Below, one piece after another: positions 1 to 13,132 of a stretch of DNA of 64,000 bases. Each line of letters starts with the position of its first letter. Within the stretch, counting starts at the first letter, position 1. Made by a program: the position numbers and the translations under genes. The notes beneath the pieces were generated by a model that made no database searches, was not told the origin of the DNA, and worked only from the letters and a program-made list of their open reading frames with translations. Source of the DNA: Serratia rhizosphaerae (GTDB taxonomy: Bacteria > Pseudomonadota > Gammaproteobacteria > Enterobacterales > Enterobacteriaceae); the NCBI RefSeq assembly GCF_009817885.1, contig NZ_CP041764.1:1798001-1862000 (forward strand), given 5' to 3'.

Positions 1-636
1 GAAGGCCCGGGCCACGTGCCGATGCATATGATCCGCCGCAATATGACCGAAGAGCTGGAGCACTGCCATGAAGCGCCGTTCTATACGCTGGGGCCATTGA
101 CCACCGATATCGCGCCGGGCTATGACCACTTCACCTCCGGCATCGGCGCCGCGATGATCGGCTGGTTCGGCTGCGCCATGCTGTGCTACGTGACGCCGAA
201 AGAGCACCTGGGGCTGCCGAACAAAGAGGACGTCAAGCAGGGGCTGATTACCTATAAAATCGCCGCGCACGCCGCGGATTTGGCAAAAGGCCACCCCGGC
301 GCGCAGATCCGCGATAACGCCATGTCCAAGGCGCGCTTTGAGTTCCGCTGGGAAGACCAGTTCAACCTGGCGCTGGATCCCGCCACCGCCCGCGCCTATC
401 ACGATGAGACGCTGCCGCAGGAATCCGGCAAAATCGCCCATTTCTGCTCAATGTGCGGGCCGAAATTCTGTTCGATGAAGATTTCACAGGAAGTGCGCGA
501 CTATGCCGCCGCGCAGGAAGCCGCCAAACCGATCGAAGTGCTGTCCGGCATGGAAAAAATGTCCGCCGAATTCCGCTCACGCGGCAGCGAGCTGTACCAC
601 AGCGCCGCAGCGCTGCAGGAGGACAACAATGGCTGA
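1..636 (+). CDS. thiC: Phosphomethylpyrimidine synthase ThiC, 3' part
   Basis: ThiC is the radical-SAM-type enzyme that converts aminoimidazole ribotide to the hydroxymethylpyrimidine phosphate moiety of thiamine in the cytosol. The window opens inside the gene, in frame from base 1, so only the last 211 codons and the stop are present. The carboxy-terminal cluster motif CSMCGPKFCSM, which binds the 4Fe-4S cluster in this family, is intact at about residues 151-161 of this fragment. The stop TGA at 634-636 overlaps the thiE start by 8 bases, so the two are probably translationally coupled. The TPP riboswitch expected upstream of thiC lies outside the window. Confidence 0.97.
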   Translation, partial: EGPGHVPMHMIRRNMTEELEHCHEAPFYTLGPLTTDIAPGYDHFTSGIGAAMIGWFGCAMLCYVTPKEHLGLPNKEDVKQGLITYKIAAHAADLAKGHPGAQIRDNAMSKARFEFRWEDQFNLALDPATARAYHDETLPQESGKIAHFCSMCGPKFCSMKISQEVRDYAAAQEAAKPIEVLSGMEKMSAEFRSRGSELYHSAAALQEDNNG

Positions 637-1267
637 GTTATCAAGCCCGTTTCCCGCCACGCCGCACCGCCTCGGGCTGTACCCGGTGGTGGACAGCGTC
701 ATGTGGATCGAACGCTTGCTGGACGCAGGCGTCACCACCATCCAGCTGCGGATTAAAGATCAGCCGGACGAGCAGGTCGATGGCGACATTATCGCCGCCA
801 TCGCCCTCGGCAAACGCTACAACGCCCGTCTGTTTATCAATGACTACTGGCGGCTGGCGGTCAAGCACGGCGCCTACGGCGTCCATCTGGGGCAGGAGGA
901 TCTGGACAGCACCGATCTGGCAGCCATCCATCGCGCCGGGCTGCGTCTTGGCGTATCAACCCATGACGACGCCGAACTGGCGCGCGCCAAAGCGGTGCAG
1001 CCCTCGTATATTGCGCTCGGCCACATCTTTCCTACCCAGACCAAGGATATGCCTTCCGCCCCCCAGGGGCTGGCGGAGCTGAAGCGCCACGTGGCGACGC
1101 TGGCGGCGTATCCCACGGTGGCGATCGGCGGCATCAGCCTCGATCGCGTCCCGGCGGTATTGGCCTGCGGCGTCGGCAGCGTGGCGGTGGTGAGCGCCAT
1201 CACCCAGGCGCCGGACTGGCGTGCCGCTACGGCGGAACTGCTGCGCCTGATTGAAGGCAAGGAGTAA
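629..1267 (+). CDS. thiE: Thiamine-phosphate synthase ThiE
   Basis: ThiE joins HMP pyrophosphate to the thiazole phosphate to give thiamine phosphate. The 212-residue TIM-barrel protein carries family motifs QLRIKD (39-44), ND at 71-72, HLGQEDL (86-92), GHIFPTQTKD (131-140, phosphate binding) and AIGGIS (165-170). The ATG at 629 is chosen because it gives the family length and follows AGGAGG at 618-623. An upstream extension in this frame would run back through thiC. Its start overlaps the thiC stop, and thiF follows 4 bases after its own stop, as in a single thi operon. Confidence 0.96.
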   Translation: MAELSSPFPATPHRLGLYPVVDSVMWIERLLDAGVTTIQLRIKDQPDEQVDGDIIAAIALGKRYNARLFINDYWRLAVKHGAYGVHLGQEDLDSTDLAAIHRAGLRLGVSTHDDAELARAKAVQPSYIALGHIFPTQTKDMPSAPQGLAELKRHVATLAAYPTVAIGGISLDRVPAVLACGVGSVAVVSAITQAPDWRAATAELLRLIEGKE

Positions 1268-1271
1268 CGGT

Positions 1272-2033
1272 ATGCTCAGCGATCACGAATTCTTACGTTA
1301 CAGCCGGCAGCTATTGCTGGAAGACATCGGCCCCGACGGGCAGGAAAAACTCAAAGGCGCCAGCGTGCTGATCGTCGGCCTGGGCGGGTTGGGATCGCCG
1401 GCGGCGCTGTATCTGGCCGCCGCCGGCGTCGGAACGCTGCTGCTGGCGGACGATGACCAGCTGCATCTCACCAACCTGCAGCGGCAGATCCTTTACCGCA
1501 GCGCCGACGTGCCGCACGGGAAGGCCCAACTGGCCCAACGCCACCTGCAGGCGCTTAATCCACAGGTCGAGTCGATCGCACTGGCGCAGCGCCTGCAGGG
1601 CGCAGAACTGCAACAGGCGGTGGCGCGCGCCGATCTGGTGCTGGACTGCAGCGACAATATGGCGACCCGCCACGCAATCAATGCCGCCTGCGTGGCCGCC
1701 GGCAAGCCGCTTATCAGCGGCAGCGCGGTTGGCTTCAGCGGGCAGTTGCTGGTCATCACCCCGCCGTTCCAGCAGGGATGTTACGCCTGCCTGTACCCTG
1801 ACCAGACGGAGCCACAGCGCAACTGCCGCACCGCCGGCGTTCTCGGCCCGGTGGTCGGCGTCATCGGTACGCTGCAGGCGCTGGAAGCCATCAAGATGCT
1901 GGCGGGCATGCCCTCCGCGCTCAGCGGCAAGCTGCGCCTGTTCGATGGCAAACAGCAAAGCTGGCATACGCTGCAGCTGAGCAAAGCCCAGTCGTGCCCC
2001 ATCTGCGGAGGCGAGCTATGCAAATCCGCCTGA
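1272..2033 (+). CDS. thiF: ThiS adenylyltransferase ThiF
   Basis: ThiF adenylates the carboxy-terminal glycine of ThiS so that sulfur can be loaded for thiazole synthesis; it belongs to the E1/MoeB family. The 253-residue product shows the nucleotide-binding loop GLGGLGSP at 36-43, the zinc-binding pairs C170/C173 and C242/C245, and a conserved cysteine at 185 in NCRTAGV. The ATG at 1272 is preceded by AAGGAG about 8 bases upstream and gives the usual length. The gene overlaps thiS by 16 bases, which fits tight co-expression of enzyme and carrier protein. Confidence 0.96.
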   Translation: MLSDHEFLRYSRQLLLEDIGPDGQEKLKGASVLIVGLGGLGSPAALYLAAAGVGTLLLADDDQLHLTNLQRQILYRSADVPHGKAQLAQRHLQALNPQVESIALAQRLQGAELQQAVARADLVLDCSDNMATRHAINAACVAAGKPLISGSAVGFSGQLLVITPPFQQGCYACLYPDQTEPQRNCRTAGVLGPVVGVIGTLQALEAIKMLAGMPSALSGKLRLFDGKQQSWHTLQLSKAQSCPICGGELCKSA

Positions 2034-2218
2034 ATGACCAAACGCTGGAACTGGCGCCGCCGCTCAGCGTCAGCGCCCTGCTGTCGCAGCTGACGCACGA
2101 CCAGCCGGGTACCGCGCTCGCCATCAATCACGTTATCATCCCGCGCGCCGACTGGGCCAATCATCTGGTGCAGGACGGCGATGACATCCTGCTTTTCCAA
2201 GCGATTGCCGGAGGCTGA
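2018..2218 (+). CDS. thiS: Sulfur carrier protein ThiS
   Basis: ThiS is the small ubiquitin-like carrier that delivers sulfur as a thiocarboxylate to ThiG. The product is 66 residues and ends in the diagnostic Gly-Gly (AIAGG). The start ATG at 2018 lies inside the end of thiF with GGAGGCGAG just before it, so the ribosome-binding site is within the thiF coding sequence. The stop is followed after one base by thiG. Confidence 0.96.
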   Translation: MQIRLNDQTLELAPPLSVSALLSQLTHDQPGTALAINHVIIPRADWANHLVQDGDDILLFQAIAGG

Positions 2219-2219
2219 T

Positions 2220-2999
2220 ATGCTGCAAATCGCCGATACCACCTTTACCTCACGCTTATTCACCGGCACCGGCAAGTTCGCCACCCCGGCGCTGATGCTT
2301 GACGCGCTGCAGGCGTCCGGCTCACAGCTGGTAACCATGGCCATGAAGCGCGTCGACCTGCAAGGCGGCAACGATGCCATTCTCGCGCCGCTGCGGCAGT
2401 TGGGCGTTCGTCTGCTGCCCAATACTTCCGGCGCCAAAACCGCCGCGGAAGCGGTATTCGCCGCCAGGCTGGCGCGCGAAGCCCTCGGCACCCATTGGGT
2501 GAAGCTGGAAATCCACCCGGACGTGAAGTACCTGCTGCCCGACCCGATCGAAACGCTGAAAGCTGCAGAAACGCTGGTCAAAGAGGGGTTTGTGGTGCTG
2601 CCTTACTGCGGCGCCGACCCGGTGCTGTGCAAACGGCTGGAGGAAGCGGGCTGCGCTGCGGTGATGCCGCTGGGCGCGCCGATCGGCTCCAACCGCGGGC
2701 TGCGCACCCGCGATTTTCTGGAGATCATTATCGAGCAGGCCAACGTGCCGGTGGTGGTCGACGCCGGCATCGGCGCACCGAGCCACGCGCTGGAAGCGAT
2801 GGAGCTGGGCGCCGACGCGGTGCTGGTGAATACCGCTATCGCCGTCGCCCGCAACCCGGTACATATGGCGCAGGCTTTCCGCCTGGCGCTGGAGGCCGGC
2901 GAGCTGGCGCGCCAGGCAGGTCTCGGCCACAGCCAGCGCAGCGCGGCCGCCTCCAGCCCGCTGACCGCATTTCTCAGCCAATCGGCGGAGGTGGACTGA
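2220..2999 (+). CDS. thiG: Thiazole synthase ThiG
   Basis: ThiG condenses deoxyxylulose phosphate, dehydroglycine and the ThiS thiocarboxylate into the thiazole phosphate ring. The 259-residue TIM-barrel protein has the Schiff-base lysine K95 in VKLEI, a glycine-rich segment TGTGKF near the start, and the phosphate-binding end segment with VDAGIG and LVNTAIA. The ATG at 2220 follows the thiS stop by one base, with GGAG about 7 bases upstream. Its TGA overlaps the thiH ATG in a TGATG junction. ThiG and ThiH act as a complex in enterobacteria, which fits the coupling. Confidence 0.97.
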   Translation: MLQIADTTFTSRLFTGTGKFATPALMLDALQASGSQLVTMAMKRVDLQGGNDAILAPLRQLGVRLLPNTSGAKTAAEAVFAARLAREALGTHWVKLEIHPDVKYLLPDPIETLKAAETLVKEGFVVLPYCGADPVLCKRLEEAGCAAVMPLGAPIGSNRGLRTRDFLEIIIEQANVPVVVDAGIGAPSHALEAMELGADAVLVNTAIAVARNPVHMAQAFRLALEAGELARQAGLGHSQRSAAASSPLTAFLSQSAEVD

Positions 3000-4132
3000 T
3001 GGCGGACGATTTCTCGCAACGCTGGCAAACCTTTGACTGGGATGACATCACCCTGCGCATCAACAGCAAAACGGCGCGCGATGTGGAGCGGGCGCTGAAC
3101 GCAGAGAAGCTGACGCGGGACGATTTTATGGCGCTGATTTCACCGGCAGCGGCTCCCTACCTCGAACCGCTGGCGCAACGCGCCCAACAGCTGACCCGCC
3201 AGCGTTTCGGCAACGTGGTCAGCTTCTACGTCCCGCTCTACCTATCCAACCTGTGCGCCAATGACTGCACTTACTGCGGTTTTTCCATGAGCAACCGTAT
3301 CAAGCGCAAAACGCTGGACGCCGACGAGATCGCCCTAGAGTGCCGCGCCATCAAGGCGCTGGGTTTCGAACACCTGCTGCTGGTCACCGGCGAACACCAG
3401 ACCAAGGTCGGCATGGATTATTTTCGCCGCCATCTGCCACAGATCCGCTCTCAGTTCAGTTCACTGATGATGGAAGTGCAGCCGATGTCGCAGGAGGAGT
3501 ATGCGGAGCTGAAAACCCTGGGGCTGGACGGCGTGCTGGTGTATCAGGAGACCTATCATCCTGCCACCTATCAGCAACACCATCTGCGCGGGCAGAAGCA
3601 GGATTTCCACTGGCGGCTGGCGACGCCGGATCGCCTGGCGCGCGCCGGGATCGACAAGATCGGGCTGGGGGCGCTGATCGGCCTGTCCAACAGCTGGCGC
3701 ACCGATTGCTATCTGCTGGCGGAGCATCTGGCCTATCTGCAGCAAACCTACTGGCAGAGCCGCTATTCGATTTCTTTCCCGCGTCTGCGGCCGTGCGCCG
3801 GCGGTATCGAACCGGCGTCACTGATGGATGAAGCGCAGCTGGTGCAGCTGATTTGCGCCTTCCGACTGTTTGCGCCTGACGTCGAACTGTCCCTGTCCAC
3901 GCGCGAATCGCCGCATTTTCGCGATCACGTGATCCCGCTAGCCATTAACAGCGTCAGCGCCGGCTCCAAAACGCAGCCGGGCGGTTACGCTGACGATGTG
4001 CCGCCGGAACTGGAACAGTTTGAGCCGCACGACGGCCGCTCCCCGCAGCAGGTCGCCCAGGCGATCGACAAGGCCGGGCTGCAGCCGGTATGGAAAGACT
4101 GGGATAGCTATCTGGGACGTGCACCGCAATAA
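2999..4132 (+). CDS. thiH: Tyrosine lyase ThiH (2-iminoacetate synthase)
   Basis: ThiH is the radical SAM enzyme that cleaves tyrosine to dehydroglycine (2-iminoacetate) for ThiG; p-cresol is the by-product. The 377-residue protein has the radical SAM cysteines C86, C90 and C93 in CANDCTYC, followed by the expected GFSMSN segment. The ATG at 2999 overlaps the thiG stop and is preceded by GGAGG within thiG. It is the last gene of the thi operon, and rpoC converges on it from the other side. An anaerobic-type thi set is implied, since the oxygen-dependent alternative ThiO is absent here. Confidence 0.97.
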   Translation: MADDFSQRWQTFDWDDITLRINSKTARDVERALNAEKLTRDDFMALISPAAAPYLEPLAQRAQQLTRQRFGNVVSFYVPLYLSNLCANDCTYCGFSMSNRIKRKTLDADEIALECRAIKALGFEHLLLVTGEHQTKVGMDYFRRHLPQIRSQFSSLMMEVQPMSQEEYAELKTLGLDGVLVYQETYHPATYQQHHLRGQKQDFHWRLATPDRLARAGIDKIGLGALIGLSNSWRTDCYLLAEHLAYLQQTYWQSRYSISFPRLRPCAGGIEPASLMDEAQLVQLICAFRLFAPDVELSLSTRESPHFRDHVIPLAINSVSAGSKTQPGGYADDVPPELEQFEPHDGRSPQQVAQAIDKAGLQPVWKDWDSYLGRAPQ

Positions 4133-4434
4133 ACGGCAACGTTTTCAATGGACAGAGAAAAGTGCTGGAAACGGCGCGCAGTGTCGGCAAACGCCGCTGG
4201 CCGCCGCCGACCATTGACGTAAAGTGGCGGCGTTGGTTATCAATCCCGAAGCCAACCAAGGTTATCTATCCCTCTTGATAACCTTGCCTTACCAACCCCG
4301 GAGCGTATGGCCAGAACGCCATGCGTCTCCGGTTCCGTTTCTCCCACCCGGCACCCGTCCGCAGGCAAAAAAAAAAACCGCCCCCGAAGGGACGGTTTAT
4401 CAATACTGGCCCGGCGTACCGGGCCGCGGCGCGA
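4133..4434. other. Intergenic region between convergent thiH and rpoC
   Basis: This 302-base gap holds no credible gene. It contains a perfect 9-base inverted repeat (AAGGTTATC at 4258-4266, GATAACCTT at 4277-4285, 10-base loop) without a following T-run, and the rpoC terminator at 4367-4398. Short open frames here have no family resemblance and no ribosome-binding site. Confidence 0.7.
4367..4398 (-). terminator. Rho-independent terminator of rpoBC
   Basis: Read on the minus strand, the stem AAACCGTCCC / loop TTCG / GGGGGCGGTTT runs straight into a long T-run (A-run on the plus strand at 4367-4377). It lies about 37 bases after the rpoC stop, where the end of the rpoBC transcript is expected. 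Confidence 0.9.
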
Positions 4435-8658
<4,224 letters not shown>

Positions 8659-8688
8659 GGATTGGCTCCTGTCGGAGTTAAACCTGTT

Positions 8689-8715
8689 GGGAAGAGGCAA
8701 ACATCGCCTCTTCCC
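8689..8715 (-). other. Hairpin 1 in rpoB-rpoC spacer
   Basis: A perfect 10-base inverted repeat (GGGAAGAGGC, 7-base loop, GCCTCTTCCC) lies 31 bases upstream of the rpoC start. It has no T-run, so it is more likely an mRNA processing or stability structure than a terminator. It would form in the rpoBC transcript. Confidence 0.6.
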
Positions 8716-8735
8716 GTGTGACCTGAACAACCACG

Positions 8736-8762
8736 CTCAGGCTCCTAGGCGAGGAGCCTGAG
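8736..8762 (-). other. Hairpin 2 in rpoB-rpoC spacer
   Basis: A perfect 11-base inverted repeat (CTCAGGCTCCT, loop of 5, AGGAGCCTGAG) begins 12 bases after the rpoB stop. It is not followed by a T-run. With the neighbouring hairpin it fills much of the 116-base spacer. Confidence 0.6.
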
Positions 8763-8774
8763 GCTGAAAGCCGA

Positions 8775-11700
8775 TTACTCGTCTTCCAGTTCGATGTTGA
8801 TACCCAGCGAGCGGATCTCTTTCAACAATACGTTGAAGGATTCCGGCATGCCCGGTTCCATACGGTGGTCGCCATCCACGATGTTTTTGTACATCTTGGT
8901 ACGGCCGTTAACGTCATCCGACTTAACGGTAAGCATTTCCTGCAGGGTATAAGCTGCGCCGTATGCTTCCAGCGCCCACACTTCCATCTCACCGAAGCGT
9001 TGGCCACCGAACTGCGCTTTACCACCCAGAGGCTGCTGCGTAACCAGACTGTAAGAACCGGTTGAACGAGCGTGCATTTTATCATCAACCAGGTGGTTCA
9101 GTTTCAGCATGTACATATAGCCTACGGTTACCTGGCGCTCAAATTGCTCGCCAGTACGGCCATCGAACAGCGTAATCTGACCGGAGGTCGGGATACCGCC
9201 CATTTCCAGCAGTTGCTTGATTTCAGTCTCTTTCGCACCATCGAACACCGGCGTTGCGATTGGCATACCTTTTTTCAGGTTCTCAGCCAGACGCAGCACT
9301 TCGTCATCGCTGAAGGTGTTCAGGTCGACTTTCTGGCAAACGTCGTCACCCAGATCGTAGGCTTTCTGGATGAATTCACGCAGTTTGGCCACTTCCTGCT
9401 GCTGCTTAAGCATCTGGTTGATCTTCTCACCAATGCCTTTCGCCGCCATACCCAGGTGGGTTTCCAGGATCTGACCGATGTTCATACGTGATGGTACGCC
9501 CAGCGGGTTCAGTACGATGTCTACCGGCGTGCCGTTTTCATCGTAAGGCATATCTTCGATCGGGTTGATCTTGGAGATAACACCCTTGTTACCGTGGCGA
9601 CCTGCCATTTTGTCACCCGGCTGGATCTGACGTTTAACCGCCAGATACACCTTGACGATTTTCAGCACGCCAGGTGCCAGATCGTCGCCTTGGGTGATCT
9701 TACGACGCTTGGCTTCCAGTTTCTTCTCGAAGTCGGCTTTCAGTTCGTCGTACTGCTCGGCCAGCTGCTCCAGCTGGTTTTGCTTCTCTTCGTCGGTCAG
9801 GCCCAGTTCCAGCCAGCGATCGCGCGGCAGTTGGCTCAGCTTGTCAGCTTCAACGCCGCCGGCAACCAGCACCGCGTGGATACGCGCAAACAGACCGGCT
9901 TCCAGGATCTGCAGTTCTTCAGTCAGGTCTTTCTTCGCCTGCTTCAGCTGCATCTCTTCGATTTCGAGCGCACGCTTGTCTTTTTCCACGCCATCGCGGG
10001 TAAAGACCTGTACGTCGATAACGGTACCGGAAACGCCATTCGGCACACGCAGAGAAGAGTCTTTCACATCGGACGCTTTCTCACCGAAGATCGCGCGCAG
10101 CAGTTTCTCTTCTGGCGTCAGCTGGGTCTCGCCTTTCGGCGTTACCTTACCAACCAGAATGTCGCCGCCGGTCACTTCCGCACCGATGTATACGATACCG
10201 GATTCATCCAGTTTAGAGAGCGCAGCTTCACCCACGTTCGGGATATCGGCGGTGATCTCTTCAGGCCCCAGTTTGGTGTCGCGCGACACGCAAGCCAGTT
10301 CCTGGATGTGGATGGTGGTGAAGCGGTCTTCCTGGACTACGCGTTCGGACACCAAGATGGAGTCTTCGAAGTTGTAGCCGTTCCAAGGCATGAACGCCAC
10401 ACGCATGTTCTGACCCAGCGCCAGTTCACCCAGATCGGTAGACGGGCCGTCTGCCAGCACGTCGCCGCGCTCGATAGGCTCGCCCAGATTGACACATGGC
10501 ATCTGGTTGATGCAGGTGTTCTGGTTGGAACGGGTGTACTTGGTCAGGTTATAAATGTCGATGCCTGCTTCGCCCGGGTACATCTCGTCTTCGTTAACTT
10601 TGATAACGATACGGGAAGCATCCACGTACTGGATCACACCGCCGCGTTTGGCAACGGCGGTTACGCCGGAGTCAACCGCTACTGCGCGTTCCATACCGGT
10701 ACCGACCAGCGGCTTGTCAGCACGCAGAGTTGGCACCGCCTGACGTTGCATGTTCGCACCCATCAATGCACGGTTGGCGTCATCGTGTTCCAGGAATGGA
10801 ATCAGAGACGCACCAACGGATACAACCTGCTGGGTGGAAACGTCCATATAGTCAACCTGATCGCGGCTGAACAGGCTGGATTCGCCCTTGCTGCGGCAGG
10901 TGACCAAGTCTTCCACGAAGCGGCCGTCATCATCCAGGTTGGAGTTAGCCTGGGCGATAACAAAGTTGCCTTCTTCAATGGCGGACAGGTAATTGATTTC
11001 ATCGGTAACCACGCCGTCACGCACGCGGCGGTACGGGGTTTCCAGGAAGCCATACTCGTTAGTCTGTGCGTACACGGACAGGGAGTTGATCAGACCGATG
11101 TTCGGACCTTCCGGGGTTTCGATTGGACATACACGACCGTAGTGGGTTGGGTGTACGTCACGTACTTCGAAGCCGGCGCGCTCACGGGTCAGACCGCCCG
11201 GGCCCAATGCGGAGATACGACGCTTGTGCGTGATCTCGGACAGCGGGTTGTTCTGGTCCATAAACTGGGACAGCTGGCTTGAGCCGAAGAACTCTTTCAC
11301 CGCCGCCGAAATCGGCTTGGCGTTGATCATGTCCTGAGGCATCAGGGTGTCCAGGTCGCCCAGAGACAGACGCTCTTTCACCGCACGCTCAACGCGCACC
11401 AGACCTACGCGGAACTGGTTCTCAGCCATTTCGCCCACGGAGCGGATGCGACGGTTGCCGAGGTGATCGATATCGTCCACTTCGCCTTTACCGTTACGGA
11501 TGTCGATGAGCTTCTTCATCACATCGATGATGTCTTCCTGGCTCAGGATACCTGAACCTTCGATCTCGTCGCGCAGCAGAGAACGGTTGAACTTCATACG
11601 GCCGACCGCGGACAGATCGTAGCGGTCTTCGGAGAAGAACAGGTTCTCGAACAGGCTTTCTGCTGCTTCACGCGTCGGTGGCTCGCCAGGACGCATCATG

Positions 11701-12803
11701 CGGTAGATCTCAACCAGCGCGCTCAGGCGGTCATTGGTCGGGTCGACACGCAGCGTCTCGGAGATGTAGGCGCCGTGATCGAGATCGTTGGTGAACAGCG
11801 TTTCGATACGCTTGTGACCAGACTGGCTCAGCTTCGCCAGCAGATCCAGCGACAGCTCCATGTTGGCGGAGCAGATCAGTTCACCGGTATTGGTATCGAT
11901 GTAGTCTTTGGCGACCACTTTGCCCGCGATGTACTCAACCGGCACTTCGATACTCTTGATATCGTCTTTTTCAAGCTGACGGATATGGCGAGCGGTGATG
12001 CGACGACCTTTCTCAACGTAGATTTTGCCGTTGGCTTCGATATCAAACGAAGCGGTCTCACCACGCAGACGCTCAGGAACCAGCTCCATCTGCAGCTTGT
12101 TGTCGCGAATTTCGAAAACAACTTTCTCGAAGAACAGGTCAAGGATCTGTTCTGAGGTGTAGTTCAGCGCGCGCAGAATGATCGAGGCCGGCAGTTTACG
12201 ACGGCGGTCGATACGCACGAACAGGTTGTCTTTCGGGTCAAACTCGAAGTCCAACCAGGAACCGCGGTAAGGGATGATGCGTGCGTTATACAGCACTTTA
12301 CCCGAAGAGTGGGTTTTACCCTTATCGCTGTCGAAGAATACGCCAGGACTACGGTGCAGCTGGGATACGATAACCCTCTCAGTACCGTTAATAACAAAGG
12401 TACCGTTTTCGGTCATGAGCGGAATTTCGCCCATGTAGACTTCTTGTTCCTTGATGTCTTTGACCGTACCTTCTGGTGCTTCTCGCTCATAGATGACCAG
12501 GCGCAGTTTAACGCGCAGCGGTGCAGAGAACGTCACACCACGAATCTGGCACTCTTTGACGTCGAACACCGGCTCACCAAGACGGTAGCTAACGTATTGC
12601 AGCTCCGAATTGCCACTGTAGCTCTGGATTGGGAATACAGAACGGAAGGCGGCTTCAAGGCCGTACTGCCCTTCTGGATCTTGCTCGATAAACTTCTGGA
12701 ACGAGTCAAGCTGGATAGAAAGGAGATATGGCACATCCAACACTTGTGGACGCTTACCAAAATCCTTACGAATACGTTTTTTCTCGGTATAGGAGTAAAC
12801 CAT
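8775..12803 (-). CDS. rpoB: RNA polymerase beta subunit RpoB
   Basis: RpoB is the beta subunit of RNA polymerase. The product is 1342 residues, as in E. coli. The rifampicin-binding cluster reads SSQLSQFMDQNNPLSEITHK then RRISALGPGGL, with the usual Asp516, His526 and Ser531 equivalents, so the drug-binding region looks wild type. Other conserved blocks include GRVCPIETPEGPNIGL and GDKMAGRHGNKG. The ATG at 12801-12803 follows AGGAAC on the minus strand; the 20 extra codons upstream are spacer. It lies downstream of the rplL attenuator and is cotranscribed with rpoC. Confidence 0.98.
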   Translation of the reverse strand: MVYSYTEKKRIRKDFGKRPQVLDVPYLLSIQLDSFQKFIEQDPEGQYGLEAAFRSVFPIQSYSGNSELQYVSYRLGEPVFDVKECQIRGVTFSAPLRVKLRLVIYEREAPEGTVKDIKEQEVYMGEIPLMTENGTFVINGTERVIVSQLHRSPGVFFDSDKGKTHSSGKVLYNARIIPYRGSWLDFEFDPKDNLFVRIDRRRKLPASIILRALNYTSEQILDLFFEKVVFEIRDNKLQMELVPERLRGETASFDIEANGKIYVEKGRRITARHIRQLEKDDIKSIEVPVEYIAGKVVAKDYIDTNTGELICSANMELSLDLLAKLSQSGHKRIETLFTNDLDHGAYISETLRVDPTNDRLSALVEIYRMMRPGEPPTREAAESLFENLFFSEDRYDLSAVGRMKFNRSLLRDEIEGSGILSQEDIIDVMKKLIDIRNGKGEVDDIDHLGNRRIRSVGEMAENQFRVGLVRVERAVKERLSLGDLDTLMPQDMINAKPISAAVKEFFGSSQLSQFMDQNNPLSEITHKRRISALGPGGLTRERAGFEVRDVHPTHYGRVCPIETPEGPNIGLINSLSVYAQTNEYGFLETPYRRVRDGVVTDEINYLSAIEEGNFVIAQANSNLDDDGRFVEDLVTCRSKGESSLFSRDQVDYMDVSTQQVVSVGASLIPFLEHDDANRALMGANMQRQAVPTLRADKPLVGTGMERAVAVDSGVTAVAKRGGVIQYVDASRIVIKVNEDEMYPGEAGIDIYNLTKYTRSNQNTCINQMPCVNLGEPIERGDVLADGPSTDLGELALGQNMRVAFMPWNGYNFEDSILVSERVVQEDRFTTIHIQELACVSRDTKLGPEEITADIPNVGEAALSKLDESGIVYIGAEVTGGDILVGKVTPKGETQLTPEEKLLRAIFGEKASDVKDSSLRVPNGVSGTVIDVQVFTRDGVEKDKRALEIEEMQLKQAKKDLTEELQILEAGLFARIHAVLVAGGVEADKLSQLPRDRWLELGLTDEEKQNQLEQLAEQYDELKADFEKKLEAKRRKITQGDDLAPGVLKIVKVYLAVKRQIQPGDKMAGRHGNKGVISKINPIEDMPYDENGTPVDIVLNPLGVPSRMNIGQILETHLGMAAKGIGEKINQMLKQQQEVAKLREFIQKAYDLGDDVCQKVDLNTFSDDEVLRLAENLKKGMPIATPVFDGAKETEIKQLLEMGGIPTSGQITLFDGRTGEQFERQVTVGYMYMLKLNHLVDDKMHARSTGSYSLVTQQPLGGKAQFGGQRFGEMEVWALEAYGAAYTLQEMLTVKSDDVNGRTKMYKNIVDGDHRMEPGMPESFNVLLKEIRSLGINIELEDE

Positions 12804-13132
12804 AGGGTTCCTCAGCTCGCTGAAAAGTAGAACCTCTCTGTCCGTCCGATTAGGACAGTTCATGCAACACTATTTTGTCGACCGGAAAGCGAGGACACTT
12901 TCCGCAATACCTCTTGCTATCACTCTTAAACCATTTCATTGCACCTGCCCCCAGAACTCCTGGAGCGCACAGCTGCAGTATATTAAGTCGTCGATAGAAA
13001 CAAATATTGGGAGGCAATCCAGCAGCCAAACAGTGTGAAACGCTACTGGCGCCCTACAGCGCAAAAAGGCTGGTGACTAAAAAGTCACCAGCCATCAGCC
13101 TAATCGCTTAGGCTGCAACCGGAAGGGTTGGC
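12804..13132. other. rplL-rpoB intergenic region
   Basis: This 329-base spacer contains no gene. Its rplL-proximal part holds the attenuator and a second small hairpin (CAGCCTAA / TTAGGCTG at 13096-13115). In E. coli the corresponding spacer contains an attenuator and an RNase III processing site. I can see the former here but cannot identify the latter with confidence. Confidence 0.75.
13063..13093 (-). terminator. rplL-rpoB transcription attenuator
   Basis: On the minus strand, GGCTGGTGACT, a TTTT loop and AGTCACCAGCC form a perfect 11-base stem followed by TTTTT and then GCGCTGTAGG. It lies 40 bases after the rplL stop, the position of the partial terminator that sets the ratio of ribosomal protein to RNA polymerase transcripts in E. 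coli. The sequence closely resembles that element. Confidence 0.9.

Noticed and set aside
11219..11330. Possible rifampicin-resistance changes in rpoB.
   Set aside because: The cluster reads as the wild-type E. coli sequence, including the Asp516, His526 and Ser531 equivalents.
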